Shown here piece by piece: positions 26,237-37,503 of a stretch of DNA of 64,000 nucleotides (positions are counted from its first letter, which is position 1; each line of letters begins with the position of its first letter). The DNA comes from Blasia pusilla (taxonomy: Eukaryota > Marchantiophyta > Marchantiopsida > Blasiales). Below the pieces are notes generated by a model. It was not told the DNA's origin. It saw only the letters and a program-made list of their open reading frames with translations, and searched no databases. A program made the position numbers and the translations under genes. The stretch spans positions 3,968,001 to 4,032,000 of the forward strand of contig CM114272.1 of the NCBI GenBank assembly GCA_050084515.1, given 5' to 3'.

Positions 26237-26410
26237 GTATGATCTTGGATAACCTTTTTCTTTTGCTTTATTTGGTCAAGTGTATCATGTTCATATAGTG
26301 GTTGTACATTAGGAAATATGACACAATTTGTGTGATCATATTTTGAAGTTTGTTGCTCCAAGGGTTGTGAAGGAGCGCAAGCCTTTGCCATTTTGGAATC
26401 CTTCTCTTCC
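26015..26410 (+). pseudogene. Probable downstream exons of the CACTA element
   Basis: A charged stretch (NPYEEERNRRVRERKAKEAE, then LFGGLKDW) ends at a good donor, GATTG|GTAAGT, at 26231-26236. About 110 bp on, a second piece reads FVAPRVVKERKPLPFWNPSL and stops at about 26413. The exon-intron look, plus strand and position right after DUF4216 suggest they belong to the CACTA unit. I do not recognise a domain. The region is cut off on the right by the retroelement that begins near 26440. Confidence 0.4.
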
Positions 26411-26439
26411 ATAAAGACGCAGCTTATGGTTGGAGGAGA

Positions 26440-29220
26440 AGGCCACTAACCAAAGTGTAATCCCCACGGACTCATGTGGCGACCACGACACTCCTCTCCA
26501 AAGAAATGTCAGGAACGGGAGTATCCTCTGTATGGACATATCCCTCAATCACTATGCCAAGTGATAGCGCTGCTAAATGCTGCTAAGGTCGCCATCTCTC
26601 CTGGCCGTCCTTCGATCACTGCACATGTGAATCGAACGGGTAATGAACTAAGTTGTCCATCACCTGACTGCCATCCTGGCCTGTAGGACGCTGACTCCTC
26701 CCTGTAATCCAGGAAAAACCCCATCAGGTATAATACTGCTCCACCAACCAAGACGTCGTAAGACTCTACATCTGTCACTATCGCCTTGGCTCGCACCACG
26801 GACTCATCTGTAGGATATCCCGGGTGAATCCTCACCATGACCTCCTAGCGAGTGATATATTTTCTGGTACTCACTCCACCCAAGCATGTCTGTATCCGGA
26901 ATGGAAAATGCTCCACATCGGCCCTTGTCAGCCCAAACCTCAGAATGCCGCTTTCCCCACCATCAGGGCTTGTGCTCCTAAATCCAACAAGACGCGCTGC
27001 GGACTAAAAGCTCTACCTATGGGACTCAAAAATTGGAAGACCTCTCTCCGGTTATCTTGCAAAACAATACCAGGAGAAGCCATGGCACGCTCTATCGCGG
27101 GTCTAGCGGGCATCTCCACCATCCTAGCAACCGCAGCCTGCCATGAATCTCACGTGCACGGCCCGAGCATCAGTTCCAAGGGCAGGTCCATCACCTGCTC
27201 TGCAATCACCTCTGAATGTGATGCAGGAACTCCAACTCCACACTCACATAGCGGAGCCGCCAACCAGAAAAACCTCGGCGGGTACCTCCCAACGTCAAAA
27301 CATCAAAAGCAAAAAATAGCGGAGCACGGTACACCATCGTAGCCGTCCCCAACATCCTACTCGACATATGCTCCCCATGAGCATGAGAAATAGGAGTCTT
27401 CGCACTTGCTTCTCCCATCGCCCTTCGTGCGTGCACACCAACAATATCACCAACTCTCCGGGAACTCTGATCAGGACCCATCAATAGGATCCTCATCGCC
27501 TTGGACAACGTGAAAGACTGAGGAAGCCTGGTCCGTTTCTTGGCTTCCCCTCACTGTGGATCCAACTCTACGGCTGCTCCACGCATAACAACTGCGGTGG
27601 CCTCCATTTGGGCAACCCCGCACATCCAACCAGGATCCTCCATATCTCTCGTTGCTCCATATGACATCGATGCCATGGCTCCGACATTGGGTAACCTCAA
27701 TGCCATAGTGGAAATCCCCTATTGTAGCTGCTGTATCTAGGCAAACATCCTAGCCTCAAGCCCATTGTCTCCCTCGACGCGTCTAGGTAGTGGGACTCTA
27801 CCTCCTCAATGGGAAACTCCATCACCGTGTCGGGCAACTCTAGCTCCTTGTCCCCCAACGAGACCACTTGGAGCACGACCTCTAGGCCCACTCGGACCGG
27901 AAACTTGCTCTCGTGCCCTCTCTGGCCCTCGGTCCGGACGTAACTCAAGGTGCAAGCTGAAACACTTGGCACATGTGTGACTGTACCTCTGACAATAGAC
28001 ACATTGATAACCTCCTGGTGTAGCACCATCTCCTCCTCCATGCTAAGGCACGCCTCCATGCCCCTAACGAGTGCAATCGCACTGATGATGGGCTCCACCA
28101 CATGACCAACAACTAATTGTAGAAGGCCGCTGCTGAGCCGCATATGAAGGCACAAGTCTCTATGGCACGGCCTCCGATATCCTCCCTAAGCTTGTGGTGC
28201 CACAGACCTATCTCGGAATCCACGTTGTTGCACTGGTGGTGTAGGAAATCGTGACTACTCTTGCCTAGAACCCATGGTGGCTACGGTCTCCTCCGCCATG
28301 TTGCGCTCAATGTTCTCGGCGGTCCTAAAAACATCTCTCAACGTAGGGGAGGTGTTCATAAGAAGCACCCCCTCCCTCACACGTGTCTGTAGGGTCCGGT
28401 CCAGCATCGCGTACCACGACCGGATAGCTTGAGCCTCTATCACTCTCTGAGTGACGTTAATCAACCGGCGCAAGCGGCCGTAGGCCTCACGCAAACTCTC
28501 ATGCAGGCGCCTCTGGAAGTCGTGGATACTCCCCTGCTTCTGCGTCCGTAGCCCCTAGTAGCTTGCCCTCAACCCAACGAAGAACTCAACCACGGGGTTG
28601 AACGTGGGACAAAATTGACTGGACGATGCAATTGCTCTACTGCGAGTCACCCCTCCTACAACATCACTAGTGGAGGAACCCTCTCCTAACTCCTCCTCTT
28701 CGTCTAGAAACGGCTCAGTCCATGACACATACTGTGGGTCATAGTAGAGTCTCGAGGCCTCAATCTCATGGGCATATCTCTACGAGAACTTATGGTAATC
28801 ATCCATGGGTGCCCTCTCTCAATGCTAGAACATACCGTTCCATGCTGTAAACGGGTTGAACTCTCTAGAGTTCCTAGCCCGCTGTGAGTCGCACCAACTC
28901 TTGAACTCCGCGATGAAGTTGTGTAGCTCTATAGTGCCTATAGCACCCAAAAACCTACGCGGTCCTCTACATTGGTCGTCCATCTCGTACACCCAACTAG
29001 TAGGACCACTCACTCTATGCGATGGATCACTAACAAACTCCTCTACACTCTCCCTCTCGTCTGAAGACGGCACAGAAGGAGATCGAGGTGGTCTCTCACG
29101 TGGAGACTCTTGAAACCTCGCACCACTCCGGGTTAACCCTCTAGAGCTACTCTCAGGTCTACCACCTCGCCTCTCAAAGTCTCGAAAGGACGCAGTGATG
29201 ACCCTATTGCCCCTCTCAAG
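26440..29220 (-). pseudogene. LTR-retrotransposon gag-protease, copy A
   Basis: Reading right to left, the order is capsid-type gag, zinc knuckle, retropepsin. Gag is at 29170-28255 (FIAEFKSWCDSQRARNSREF, then REAYGRLRRLINVTQRVIEA). The knuckle is near 27950-28000 (CVYCQRYSHTCAKC, CX2CX4HX4C). The protease spans about 27080-26560, with active-site-like VLLDLGAQ and then YDVLVGGAVLYLMGFFLDY and YRPGWQSGDG. This order matches Ty3/gypsy-type elements. No reverse transcriptase follows, so the element is truncated near 26440. Frames are broken and the gag start codon is lost compared with copy B. Copies B (46331-47658) and C (55550-56620) have the same orientation. The plus-strand ORF at 26824-27342 is antisense shadow. 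Confidence 0.8.
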
Positions 29221-31260
29221 CGGTCACTCTCAACCTCACGAGTAATCACTCAATCACTCAATCCAACATGCCGCACTCAATCTACACTCTCTCACTAAGA
29301 CATGTGCTATGCGGCAACAAGCGGCATGGTAAGGAAAAACAACTACCGTCCTATCATCTCATCGACAGGATAAACCCTCAACTCTAGACATACCACACAA
29401 GTCTATGTCCCCTAAACCCATACATCAATGATGCTCTCAGCATCCGTACGAAACCCAATATCCCCAAATAACTTCCCTATACCCAGAAATCCCTAACACG
29501 TGCAGGGCAAAAGACCAGAATGGATAACCTGAATAAATGTCTGGGTCGCTCCTTAGCAACTGCAAAACCTCGACCCCAACTTGGTCGTGAAGACAAATCC
29601 TCCAAATAGTATGTCGTACTCTCGTGGTATTGACAATGCTCCAAAACCTCTTCGATGTGCGGATCTAGCGGTACGGTGCGGCACAGAACGGCTACGAATG
29701 GCACGGTACTTGGGAATGGGGTGCGGCACTCAACAGCATACCCTCCTCAACAACAACACACACCCTCTGCTCCCACTGATGGTGCGGCTCCGCAATCGAG
29801 ACTGTACGATGCGGCCACAAGCGGCACGGCGCGGCAATCGACGGTGCGTAGCGGCTACGAGCGTCACGGCACGATACTCGATCGTCGTAGAGCGGCTACC
29901 AATCACCACATAGAAATCGGAACAGAAACTTTGACCCCAACAATCCAAGGTGACTTGTCATCGCAAGTCGATGACGAAATGGTACGGCGGCGGGCAGATC
30001 CAATATGTGGCGGCGGCTAACAAAAAACATTCCTCATTTCGCAGCCGTCAATTCCACATGTCCAATGAGTGACAAAATGTAACACCAAGAATAGTGACGG
30101 ACGGCGGAAATTACTTGACGGGTTGGGTCCAACCGCAAACCATGTTAGTGTGGCAACCACGCCCAACTATATTCATGACAGGTAACTGCGCCGTGGTAAG
30201 ATAGGCGCCGCGTGGTCAGAAGCACGTCGAGCAGGTTGGCGGTCGACCAGCAGGTCGCACGGTGCGTGGCGTGGCCGGAAGCCGTAGGTACGTGGTCGTC
30301 ACCGGCGTAGGAACAGCTGACCACAGTTGTGGTCGAGCGGCCGGAAGCGGGGCGGCGGGAGGAACCGACGCGTAGGGGCCGTGAGGATCGGCGGTCGTCC
30401 AGTCGCGTCAGGCAGCGGTCGGCAACGGCAAGCAACAACATGAGTCGCGGCAAGGCCGGCGACCTCTAGGTAGTCGGGAAAACAACGGCAAGTCGGCGGC
30501 GAGTCCGCAGCCGGCTCGTCGGCGGCAGCACGCTCACGGCAGACATTTCGGCGAACGCGGCAACGGGCAGTCAACAACAATAACAGGGAACGGTCGGCTT
30601 TGGAGGAAGGAGCTCGGAAGGGGACGACGATTGCCTGCGACGACACTGACCCGGTGCGGAGGGCGGTAACACGGCCGAACGGGGGATCATAGGAGTGCGG
30701 CAGGCAGCGGCGGCCTGAGTAGGCAGATACGTCGTCGGCAGTGAGGCAGCGGCGACCACGGCCAACGGCAGGGTATCCGCGGCGGCCTACTGGTCAGGAT
30801 CCGTCAGTCAGACGGACGAACGGTAGCACGGCGGCTGGACAAACGGCGCAACCGACTAGGCAACAGCCAATTCAGGGTCCGGTGACGTGGTGCAATGAAT
30901 GGGGAGATCCGGGGTTACGAGTAATCGTAGTCGGCTAAAATCAGAAATCTTCGATTTATTTTAAATTCATCGGGAAAAAACTGGCAGGGTTAGGGAGTTT
31001 CTTTAGGGTTAGGGGGTTTCTTTGTAAAATTATCAGAAAAACTGGTTGGAAACTGAATTTACCGATCCAGGCTATGAAACACCGGCGATGTACCGGTTCT
31101 CGAGGAAAAACTACCCGGCCTATGACGTGGTGGCTGTAGTCACGGTCGCGACTCAACGGCCAATGTGTGGCCGGAAATAGCAAGTCCACACCCCCCATAT
31201 ACACGGCGCATATCCGACAGGGTACTCACGGCAATACAACGGGACGGTCGGCGGCTGTGC
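29221..31260 (-). mobile_element. Untranslated leader of gag copy A, very GC-rich core
   Basis: 29221-30140 aligns by eye with 47660-48480 next to gag copy B; both carry GTGCGGC/AACGGCTACGA words and the CAACTTGGTCGTG word. So it is the 5' untranslated leader of the same family. The 30140-30940 part is packed with CGG/GTCG words and has no counterpart of similar sequence in copy B, where a 20-bp minisatellite occupies the place. Several open frames here are composition artefacts. LTR boundaries on this side were not found. Confidence 0.55.
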
Positions 31261-31437
31261 AAAAGCGGATCGACCCTTTTCCCCCAATTTGTTTTCTCCT
31301 AACTAAAAAGAAATGTAATAATATATAGAAAATAGGATGGGAAATCCATTACGATACAAATGAGGGGGTATAGAAAGAAAAAAAAAACCTCAAGGGGCCA
31401 AAATCGGTCCCGAGGATAAAGAAGGGGGTCTTCCCCC

Positions 31438-34204
31438 CTAACGACCAAAATCACCAATAGCAAAGACAATATCAGTAACACCTAGAGAATTATGACTACT
31501 ACTAGGTGGGCCTCTAGCATTGGCATCTCCAATCGCATGAGCCCGCCGCAAAAGCCCATTTTCCTGGGCACGCTGCAAAGCTATGGAGACCCGTTGCCTA
31601 CAATAAAGTATCGTAGTGGCTAAGGACAACCCATTTCTCGACTGGAGATGATGGGCGCAATCCGTAAGGAACGAGTCAAACCTCTCCCCCATAGCCCCGT
31701 ATATCTCAATGGCTAGGGGGATAAATCGATGTCCGTCATGAAGTCGACTATAAATGTGGGTCATCTTGACCGCCGCCGCCGCTCCTTGTAGCAATCTCCC
31801 TTGCGCCACCACTTGGGCTCGCACCGCCTCCCGCGTAGGATTCGTCACTACAACATCCGCTACCACCACCTCAGACTCCCTCGTCATATAGAGATCAACA
31901 CGGATAAGGGAATCCCGCATGGAGTAGTGCCTCTCTCTTTGTACGTGGAATCCAGTCTCCCGAGCAACAGAGAACATAATATCCCGCATTGCATCGTGAG
32001 TGGCTATCCTCTCACCCCCAATTGGACACCGTGCCAAACGCACACCAAGTGGATCCAGACTCCGGCGACACTCGCAATGTGTCGAACCAACCACTTTTGG
32101 TTGGGGCAGGCCCAGTCGAAACCGCATCGCTGTGGTGTAGGTAAGTGGTGTGATGTAGAAAGCGGGATGAGGGAACAAGCCCCCACCCATGAGCCTACCC
32201 GCTTTCCGGAGCAAGAGCGAATACGGGTTCGAACCTCCATGGGGATATGCCCGTTCGACATAGTAGCTCTAAACAATACATCAAAGTGTGCTTCCATCAA
32301 AGAAGATTGGAGCCCAGACTGTCCGGAGGTAGCTAGAGAAGAGAAAGCGGGAAGAATTGCTCTAGCCTCAACAAGAAGGGAGTCTCTACAAGGTGAGTGA
32401 AGATTGAATTGGGAAAAGACCATCCTCAACCTAGGAAACGTATTGTAAAAGTAGCGGTCTATCCCTAACCAAAAATCGGGAGCAAAGGAGGGGTGCTACA
32501 ATGGCCCAACTCCCTAAAAAAGCTGAAGATGCCACTAACTCATTCGCTATGAGACCTACTCCACCAAAGGCAATCGACCAAGAAGCCTGTCCGCGAGCTA
32601 ACTCCCCCGCGGGGCACTCTAATAAGCCAGGTCCTAGAAGATCCCCAACGCGTGCATAATCTTTCTATCAAAGGATCTATACAAGGAAGAAATATGGCTA
32701 GACGACCACACGGTTCTACACAGATAACCAGGTCTACGAGCAAAACATGACGAGGGGATTCTAAGGGTCACCAAAGCCAGGTCCACAAAAGAAGATCCCA
32801 ACAAGTGTCAAAAACCGCGGGTAAATGAACATTCGTTGAAAAACCTAATGAAGATAATCTTTCTATCAAAGGATCTATACAAGGAAGAAATATGGCTAGC
32901 AATGTGAGTATTATCACACAAGGAAAATTCTCCACCGAGAAACCAGGTAATGAGCCAAAGCAAAAATGCAAAACATGACGAGGGGATTCCGACCGTGACC
33001 TCCCGCTGAACCTACTTGAGGGTCACCAATCCTCGTGAGATCCTCGGTAAGAGCCACCGCCACAAAACTTGATACAAATTCATGGCCATCAAACAAGCCA
33101 TCAAACCTAAGGCTACCGCCTCACAACCGGCTGGCATGGCAACTCCGAATTGGTGCGGACTCAGATGTGACTGGAAAGCCTTACGGAATTGCAAAGCAAT
33201 AGTGCAACTCACCAACCGCAAGAGCACCTCCCTTATGGCGATTGGACGGATCCCTCCACCCTCCTTCGACAACGCCAAAAGTCGCCCCCCAATACTTAGG
33301 CTACTGTTCTTGCCACTCTCCCCTAAGCTAGGTGAGAGGCAACTTGAAGCAACTCGGAAAAGCCTCTAGCAGAGTCCTCGGGGGGAAAGCAATCACAAAG
33401 GTGTTCGTACATCATACCGGATAACCCTCCAGCTGCTATCCTAGGGGAGCGCCAGAGTGTCCGTGCAAAGAGGGACGGGTCTAGGCATAAATTCGTGTTA
33501 GGATGGAAGTCACGTACAAATTTTGGGATGTCAACCGCTGGACAAGGATGTAGCCTCCGGAGGGCGTCGATAGTAAGAGCGGAAGGAGGAGCCATATCCA
33601 TAGGGCCGAGCGCACGAGCCGCTCGCGAGTACTCCTCGCCTCGCCCAAATGTCCTACATCATCGTAATCTAGCTGCTACAAGATCGTCCACTTGGAAACC
33701 AAGTGAAGTGCTACCCCTGGCATATGCCACGAACTCGCTCTACAGAGACTCCCAATCGCCTGCTCGGAAGCGCCGCAATCGGGCCACAACCTCTCTATGG
33801 CCAGCCTTCCCTCCTCGGGTATAGCAAAGATACCATCGTGGAAGGAGAAGTAGTAGATACCACGAGAGCTCATCCATAGGATCAAGCGCGATCCTAGATA
33901 GGGGAAGGAGGAAAGACTGGCAAAGCTCATCCCGAATGGCATGGGGGATCCTATGAAACAACCTCGAACAGGGAAAACGGGTCTCAAAGAGACCTGTGAT
34001 TCTGCCAAGGTGGGACCTCAACCACTTCCATGCCTTGGGAGGGGGCGATGATGCATGAAGCACCCGTGAGCATCCATGATCGACTGGAGGAACCACCCAT
34101 CCAAATCTCTCAAAGTCAGGATGTTTAGCCGCTAAGTGGTTCCGAATTCCTGAACGAGTGAAGAATTCAGGACAACAAGGGCATTTTGTATCTCGGCTAG
34201 ACAA
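31438..34204 (-). pseudogene. RLE-type non-LTR retrotransposon (LINE) protein, copy A
   Basis: Read right to left, this has the layout of LINEs with a restriction-like endonuclease. An N-terminal C2H2 finger (CPCCPEFFTRSGIRNHLAAKH) lies near 34120-34190. A linker with LFARTLWRSPRIAAGGLSGM (about 33450) precedes reverse-transcriptase fingers, GGGIRPIAIREVLLRLVS and LSPHQFGVAMPAGCEAV (33012-33278). The palm follows, with the catalytic region decayed to DNTHIASHISSLYRSFD near 32870-32910. The C-terminal knuckle and endonuclease-like domain (31500-32214) has CEC...C, GGERIATHDAMRDIMF, then RVDLYMTRESEVVVADVVVT. The palm is broken by frameshifts and a partial tandem duplication (32651-32760 versus 32848-33030). 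The last 258 residues form one intact frame. The 199-residue plus-strand ORF at 31801-32400 is antisense. Confidence 0.75.
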
Positions 34205-34955
34205 CTCACGGGCCTCTGTGCGAGGGGCCGAAGCGGGTCAAGGCATGGACACCCGTCACCAAGAAGAGAATATGACCCCCTCCATCAAACTTGAGAGACT
34301 ATCCCAACCAGAATCCGCCCCACAACCCCCATTCGAACTAGCACTAATGGTAATTGACTCTCTTCCCGTCCACGTAAATGCTCTCCCTAGTATGAACTCT
34401 CATCTATCATCTTTAGCTAAGACTTATGGCCGAACCCCTTCCCAAAACAATGTAGAGATAGTATGGAGATACTAATGATATGGAAAGAGAATAGATGGAA
34501 AAAATAGATGGGAATAGAGTGGGATAAGGGAGAAAAACATGGGTCAAACGTGAGCGAGAAACATGGGTGGCTACACGATAAGGACATATAGAAAAAGGGA
34601 TGGTGTGGAAGAACAATATGAGTTGTCTTGGAAACATTCAGGACATGACAACAAAGTAAGACAAAAAAGAGGACCCTAATACCTACATGAGAAACCCTAA
34701 ATAATCAAGAATCTAAGAAAAAAAATAAAAAAATACTTCACTATAAGATTGAAGCTGCAGATCAAAATGTAGAGGAGACCGATATCTCCGTTTTGGTATA
34801 ACACACGACCCCCCTCCATCCTCCATCACTCCATCAAAATCCGTCCCATCCTTCACCTTCCTCCGCCACCTGCGTAGAGCTCAACCCGTCTCCTCCCATC
34901 ATGGTGTCAAACACGATTCTAATTTCCAAGAGAAAAAAGCTTGGATGAGCTCGGA
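34205..34955. other. Spacer between LINE copy A and the 862-bp LTR
   Basis: No gene seen. The left part may be 5' untranslated sequence of the LINE. 34430-34720 is AT-rich with GGAAAGAGAATAGATGG-like words. Confidence 0.4.
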
Positions 34956-35817
34956 TGTCATGGAGCCCAACGTCTCTTTCTCCTACACAAAATTTGGTAG
35001 CGCTTCCGCGCTGATTTCTCCCAACGAAAATGTTAAAACCTGTGAAAATACAAATCAGCAAGTTACTTGGTGCTCCTGAGAGCACCGGCATGGGGCAACC
35101 TACCCCTATACTCAATCTCTATCAAAAGATGAGCAACGCTTCCACGCGCCATTCTTCCACACAAAAAATCGGCAAAGGAAACATTAAAAGTAAGCGGCTC
35201 TTGCTCCGGTGAGCACTCCCATGAACTGCTAAATGGGGAATACAATCCCAAACCTGCAAAACCAGCGAATGACGAGCGAGCTCCCCCATGAAGCTCTCTC
35301 ACTCACTCATTCTTTTCTTTGTAAAATCAGGTCCAATCTCTCTCAACACCATAGCTCTCACATGTCTCTCTCAATGTCAGGCCAAATCCACTCTCTTAAT
35401 GAAAGGCTTGGGTTACACTCATAAGGCAAGGGACCATAGCTCCGCTGCCTCGTGTCTAGAGGTTCAACAAAGAGAGAATGTGCTCTCAAGCTCTCTCTCC
35501 TTCAAGTATACCCCTTCCCGCTCCCAAGCTCTCTCCTTGGTAACCTATGCTCGCAGGTCATCTCCTTGGCTCTTGACATGCTATAACGGGTCAAAGGCCA
35601 CTTCTCAAAGTGGAAAGTCAACTCTACCAAATATGAAAACTTACCCAAAATAGTAAGTTTCTCTATATAACTCCAAATGATCCGAAACGAAGGGAAAACT
35701 TGCTCTCTCAGGTTACCCATGGCCTCAATAGGTCATCCTCAACCTCTTGAGGTTGTCCTCTAGTATCTCCGAAGGCACTCTGCTTAATCTTGCCGATCTA
35801 TCCTAAAAGACGTGACA
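34956..35817 (+). mobile_element. LTR (862 bp), plus orientation
   Basis: It starts TGTCATGGAGCCCAACGTCT and ends AAAGACGTGACA, so the ends are TGTCA...TGACA. A TATA-like AAGTATACCCC is at about 35508, and CTCTCCTTGGTAACC downstream recalls the same word in the 599-bp LTR family. The first two thirds match 48916-49510, a truncated second copy. It abuts the Ty3 RNase H frame at 35818, cutting it after DYPIYYAR. Flanking tetramers CGGA and CCGA differ by one base, so the target duplication is uncertain. Confidence 0.7.
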
Positions 35818-36645
35818 CCGACGTGCATAGTATATGGGGTAATCCTTCTTCTTCTCATCCAACTGACTTAGTACCACTCCAATCGCGAACGAAGAAGTGT
35901 CTACATACATCTGAAATATCTTCGTCCAGTAAGGAGGACAAAGCACAGGAGGTGTCATCAACACTTGCTTCAACTCCTCAAATGCAGCTTGACAAGTTGG
36001 AGTTCATTCCCACTCCGTTGTCTTCTTCAGCAGGATAGTCAAATACTTCGCCTTTATTGCATAATCCTCAATGGACCGACGGTAATTCCCTACATGTCCG
36101 AGGAATCGCTCAGCTCACGAAGACTTGTGGGAGCTTCCAACTCCAAAATTATCTCCACCTTAGCCTTATCCACTTCGATATGGCGCGAGAATACTCGATA
36201 CCCCAACAGGATACCCTGCCTCATTGCCATGTAAGATTTCTCTACGTGCAAAGACAATTGTATTTCTCTGCACCGAGCCAAGATTAGCTCCAACTTCTGT
36301 AAATGCTCGGCTTCAGAACTAAAGACACAAAAGTCATCTAGGAAGATCACTATGAATCTTCGTAAGTACTCTTGAAAGATAGAAATCATCATTCTTTGAA
36401 AGGTGGCTAGTGCATTGCAAAGCCCAAAAGGCATAACTCGATAGGCAAAAGTGCCCCAATCCGTAGTGAAGGTAGTTAGAGCTTGGTCCTTCTTTCTAAT
36501 GGACACTTGATTGTAACCTAAATATCCGTCCAAGAATGTAAAGCGCTCATGACCGGCCACTTTATCTAAGATAGTATCAGTAAATGGTAGGGGGTGATGG
36601 TCCTTCAAGATGGCTGCATTAGTCTTGACAAACCCTCATCTTTCC
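35818..36645 (-). pseudogene. Ty3/gypsy reverse transcriptase-RNase H fragment
   Basis: The minus strand encodes the Ty3 palm and thumb: HERFTFLDGYLGYNQVSIRK, MPFGLCNALATFQRMM and the catalytic box FLDDFCVFS (normally YLDDILVFS), ending GYRVFSRHIEVDKAKVEIIL. Downstream, after a frame break, the RNase H start is readable: FEELKQVLMTPPVLCPPYW, then AIGVVLSQLDEKKKDYPIYYA, where the LTR at 35817 cuts it. N-terminal RT, protease and integrase are absent. This is a fragment of a different element from gag copy A. Confidence 0.85.
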
Positions 36646-36905
36646 TGAAACAACTTTCATTTTCTCTCTTTTGATGATCTCACTTAAAGAGATAAGGTTG
36701 TGTGTTAAAACTGAAATATGCCACACATCCTTGATTGTATAATCTTCATGGAAGAGGAATGTCATTTGCACATCTCCTTCCCCAACATAGTAAAATGAAT
36801 GGAGTCATCTCCCATAGATATTTTGGGAGATGTGAACCAACCTTTATTCATGTGGTTGTTGGCGTCACTATAAATGAACCATTTTTCCACTTGGTTTTGG
36901 GTAAC
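36645..36905 (-). pseudogene. Ty1/copia protease fragment
   Basis: The minus strand reads WFIYSDANNHMNKGWFTS, the copia retropepsin site (usually WxxDSGASxHM, here with SDAN replacing DSGA), then SMGDDSIHFTMLGKEMCK. After a frameshift it continues with DYTIKDVWHISVLTHNLISL, the pre-integrase segment. It directly abuts the Ty3 RT fragment, so two unrelated element families are joined. The loss of the Asp-Ser-Gly triad makes it inactive even locally. Confidence 0.75.
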
Positions 36906-37339
36906 AATGCCGAGAGAAGTCCAGGTGCATTTTCACTTTTTGGTGTGAGTGTTCGAGATTAGTTGCTGTTTCATTTATCGATTGTGGGAATCATTCCTAT
37001 ACCAACATTAATTGGGATTGTAGCAACCAATCACATATTGTGCACTCTTCTCGGTAGTGGTTTAGGTCTTCTTCTCTACAGTGCGGGTTTTTGAATGCAC
37101 ATCTGATCAAATGCCCGGATGATCGCTTTTCTTCATATAAAGGGCTAAGTCCCGACTCTAGTCCTTCTTGTTGGGTCTCTTCGTAAAGTAGGAGTGTACA
37201 TATAGTCCAAGAAAGCATGTTCTCTCTCACTGCTAGAGAGTTTATGTCACGTAGCATAAATGAAAAAAAAAAACACGCATCTTCGGCGATGCGTGCGATT
37301 ATGCATAAACAACACCGATGAACGTTCTTCATGGCTAGG

Positions 37340-37503
37340 TCGCTCGCACTAGTAGCATCCATTTCGATTTCGTGTACAATTAGAAGTTGACATGATTGAT
37401 TTAGGACGTCGATCGTACTAGTAGCATCCAGAAGGAAATTAGTTCAGATTAAGTTCGATTTCGTGTACAATAAGAAGTTGACATCATTGATCTAGGACGT
37501 CGC
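37340..37503 (+). repeat. Imperfect tandem duplication
   Basis: ACTAGTAGCATCC, TTCGATTTCGTGTACAAT, AGAAGTTGACAT and TTAGGACGTCG occur once at 37340-37410 and again at 37411-37503. The second unit carries about 22 extra bases. No gene is seen in 36906-37340. Confidence 0.85.

Noticed and set aside
26824-27342. 172-residue plus-strand ORF
   Set aside because: Antisense of the gag-protease of copy A.
30145-30938. Several overlapping ORFs rich in Arg, Pro and Ala
   Set aside because: Composition artefacts of the GC-rich leader; no motif in any frame.
32226-32240. GGTTCGAA-type word as a tRNA T-loop
   Set aside because: No matching acceptor, D or anticodon arms; it lies within LINE coding sequence. 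No tRNA or rRNA gene was found elsewhere by eye.
31801-32400. 199-residue plus-strand ORF
   Set aside because: Antisense shadow of the well-supported LINE C-terminal domain.
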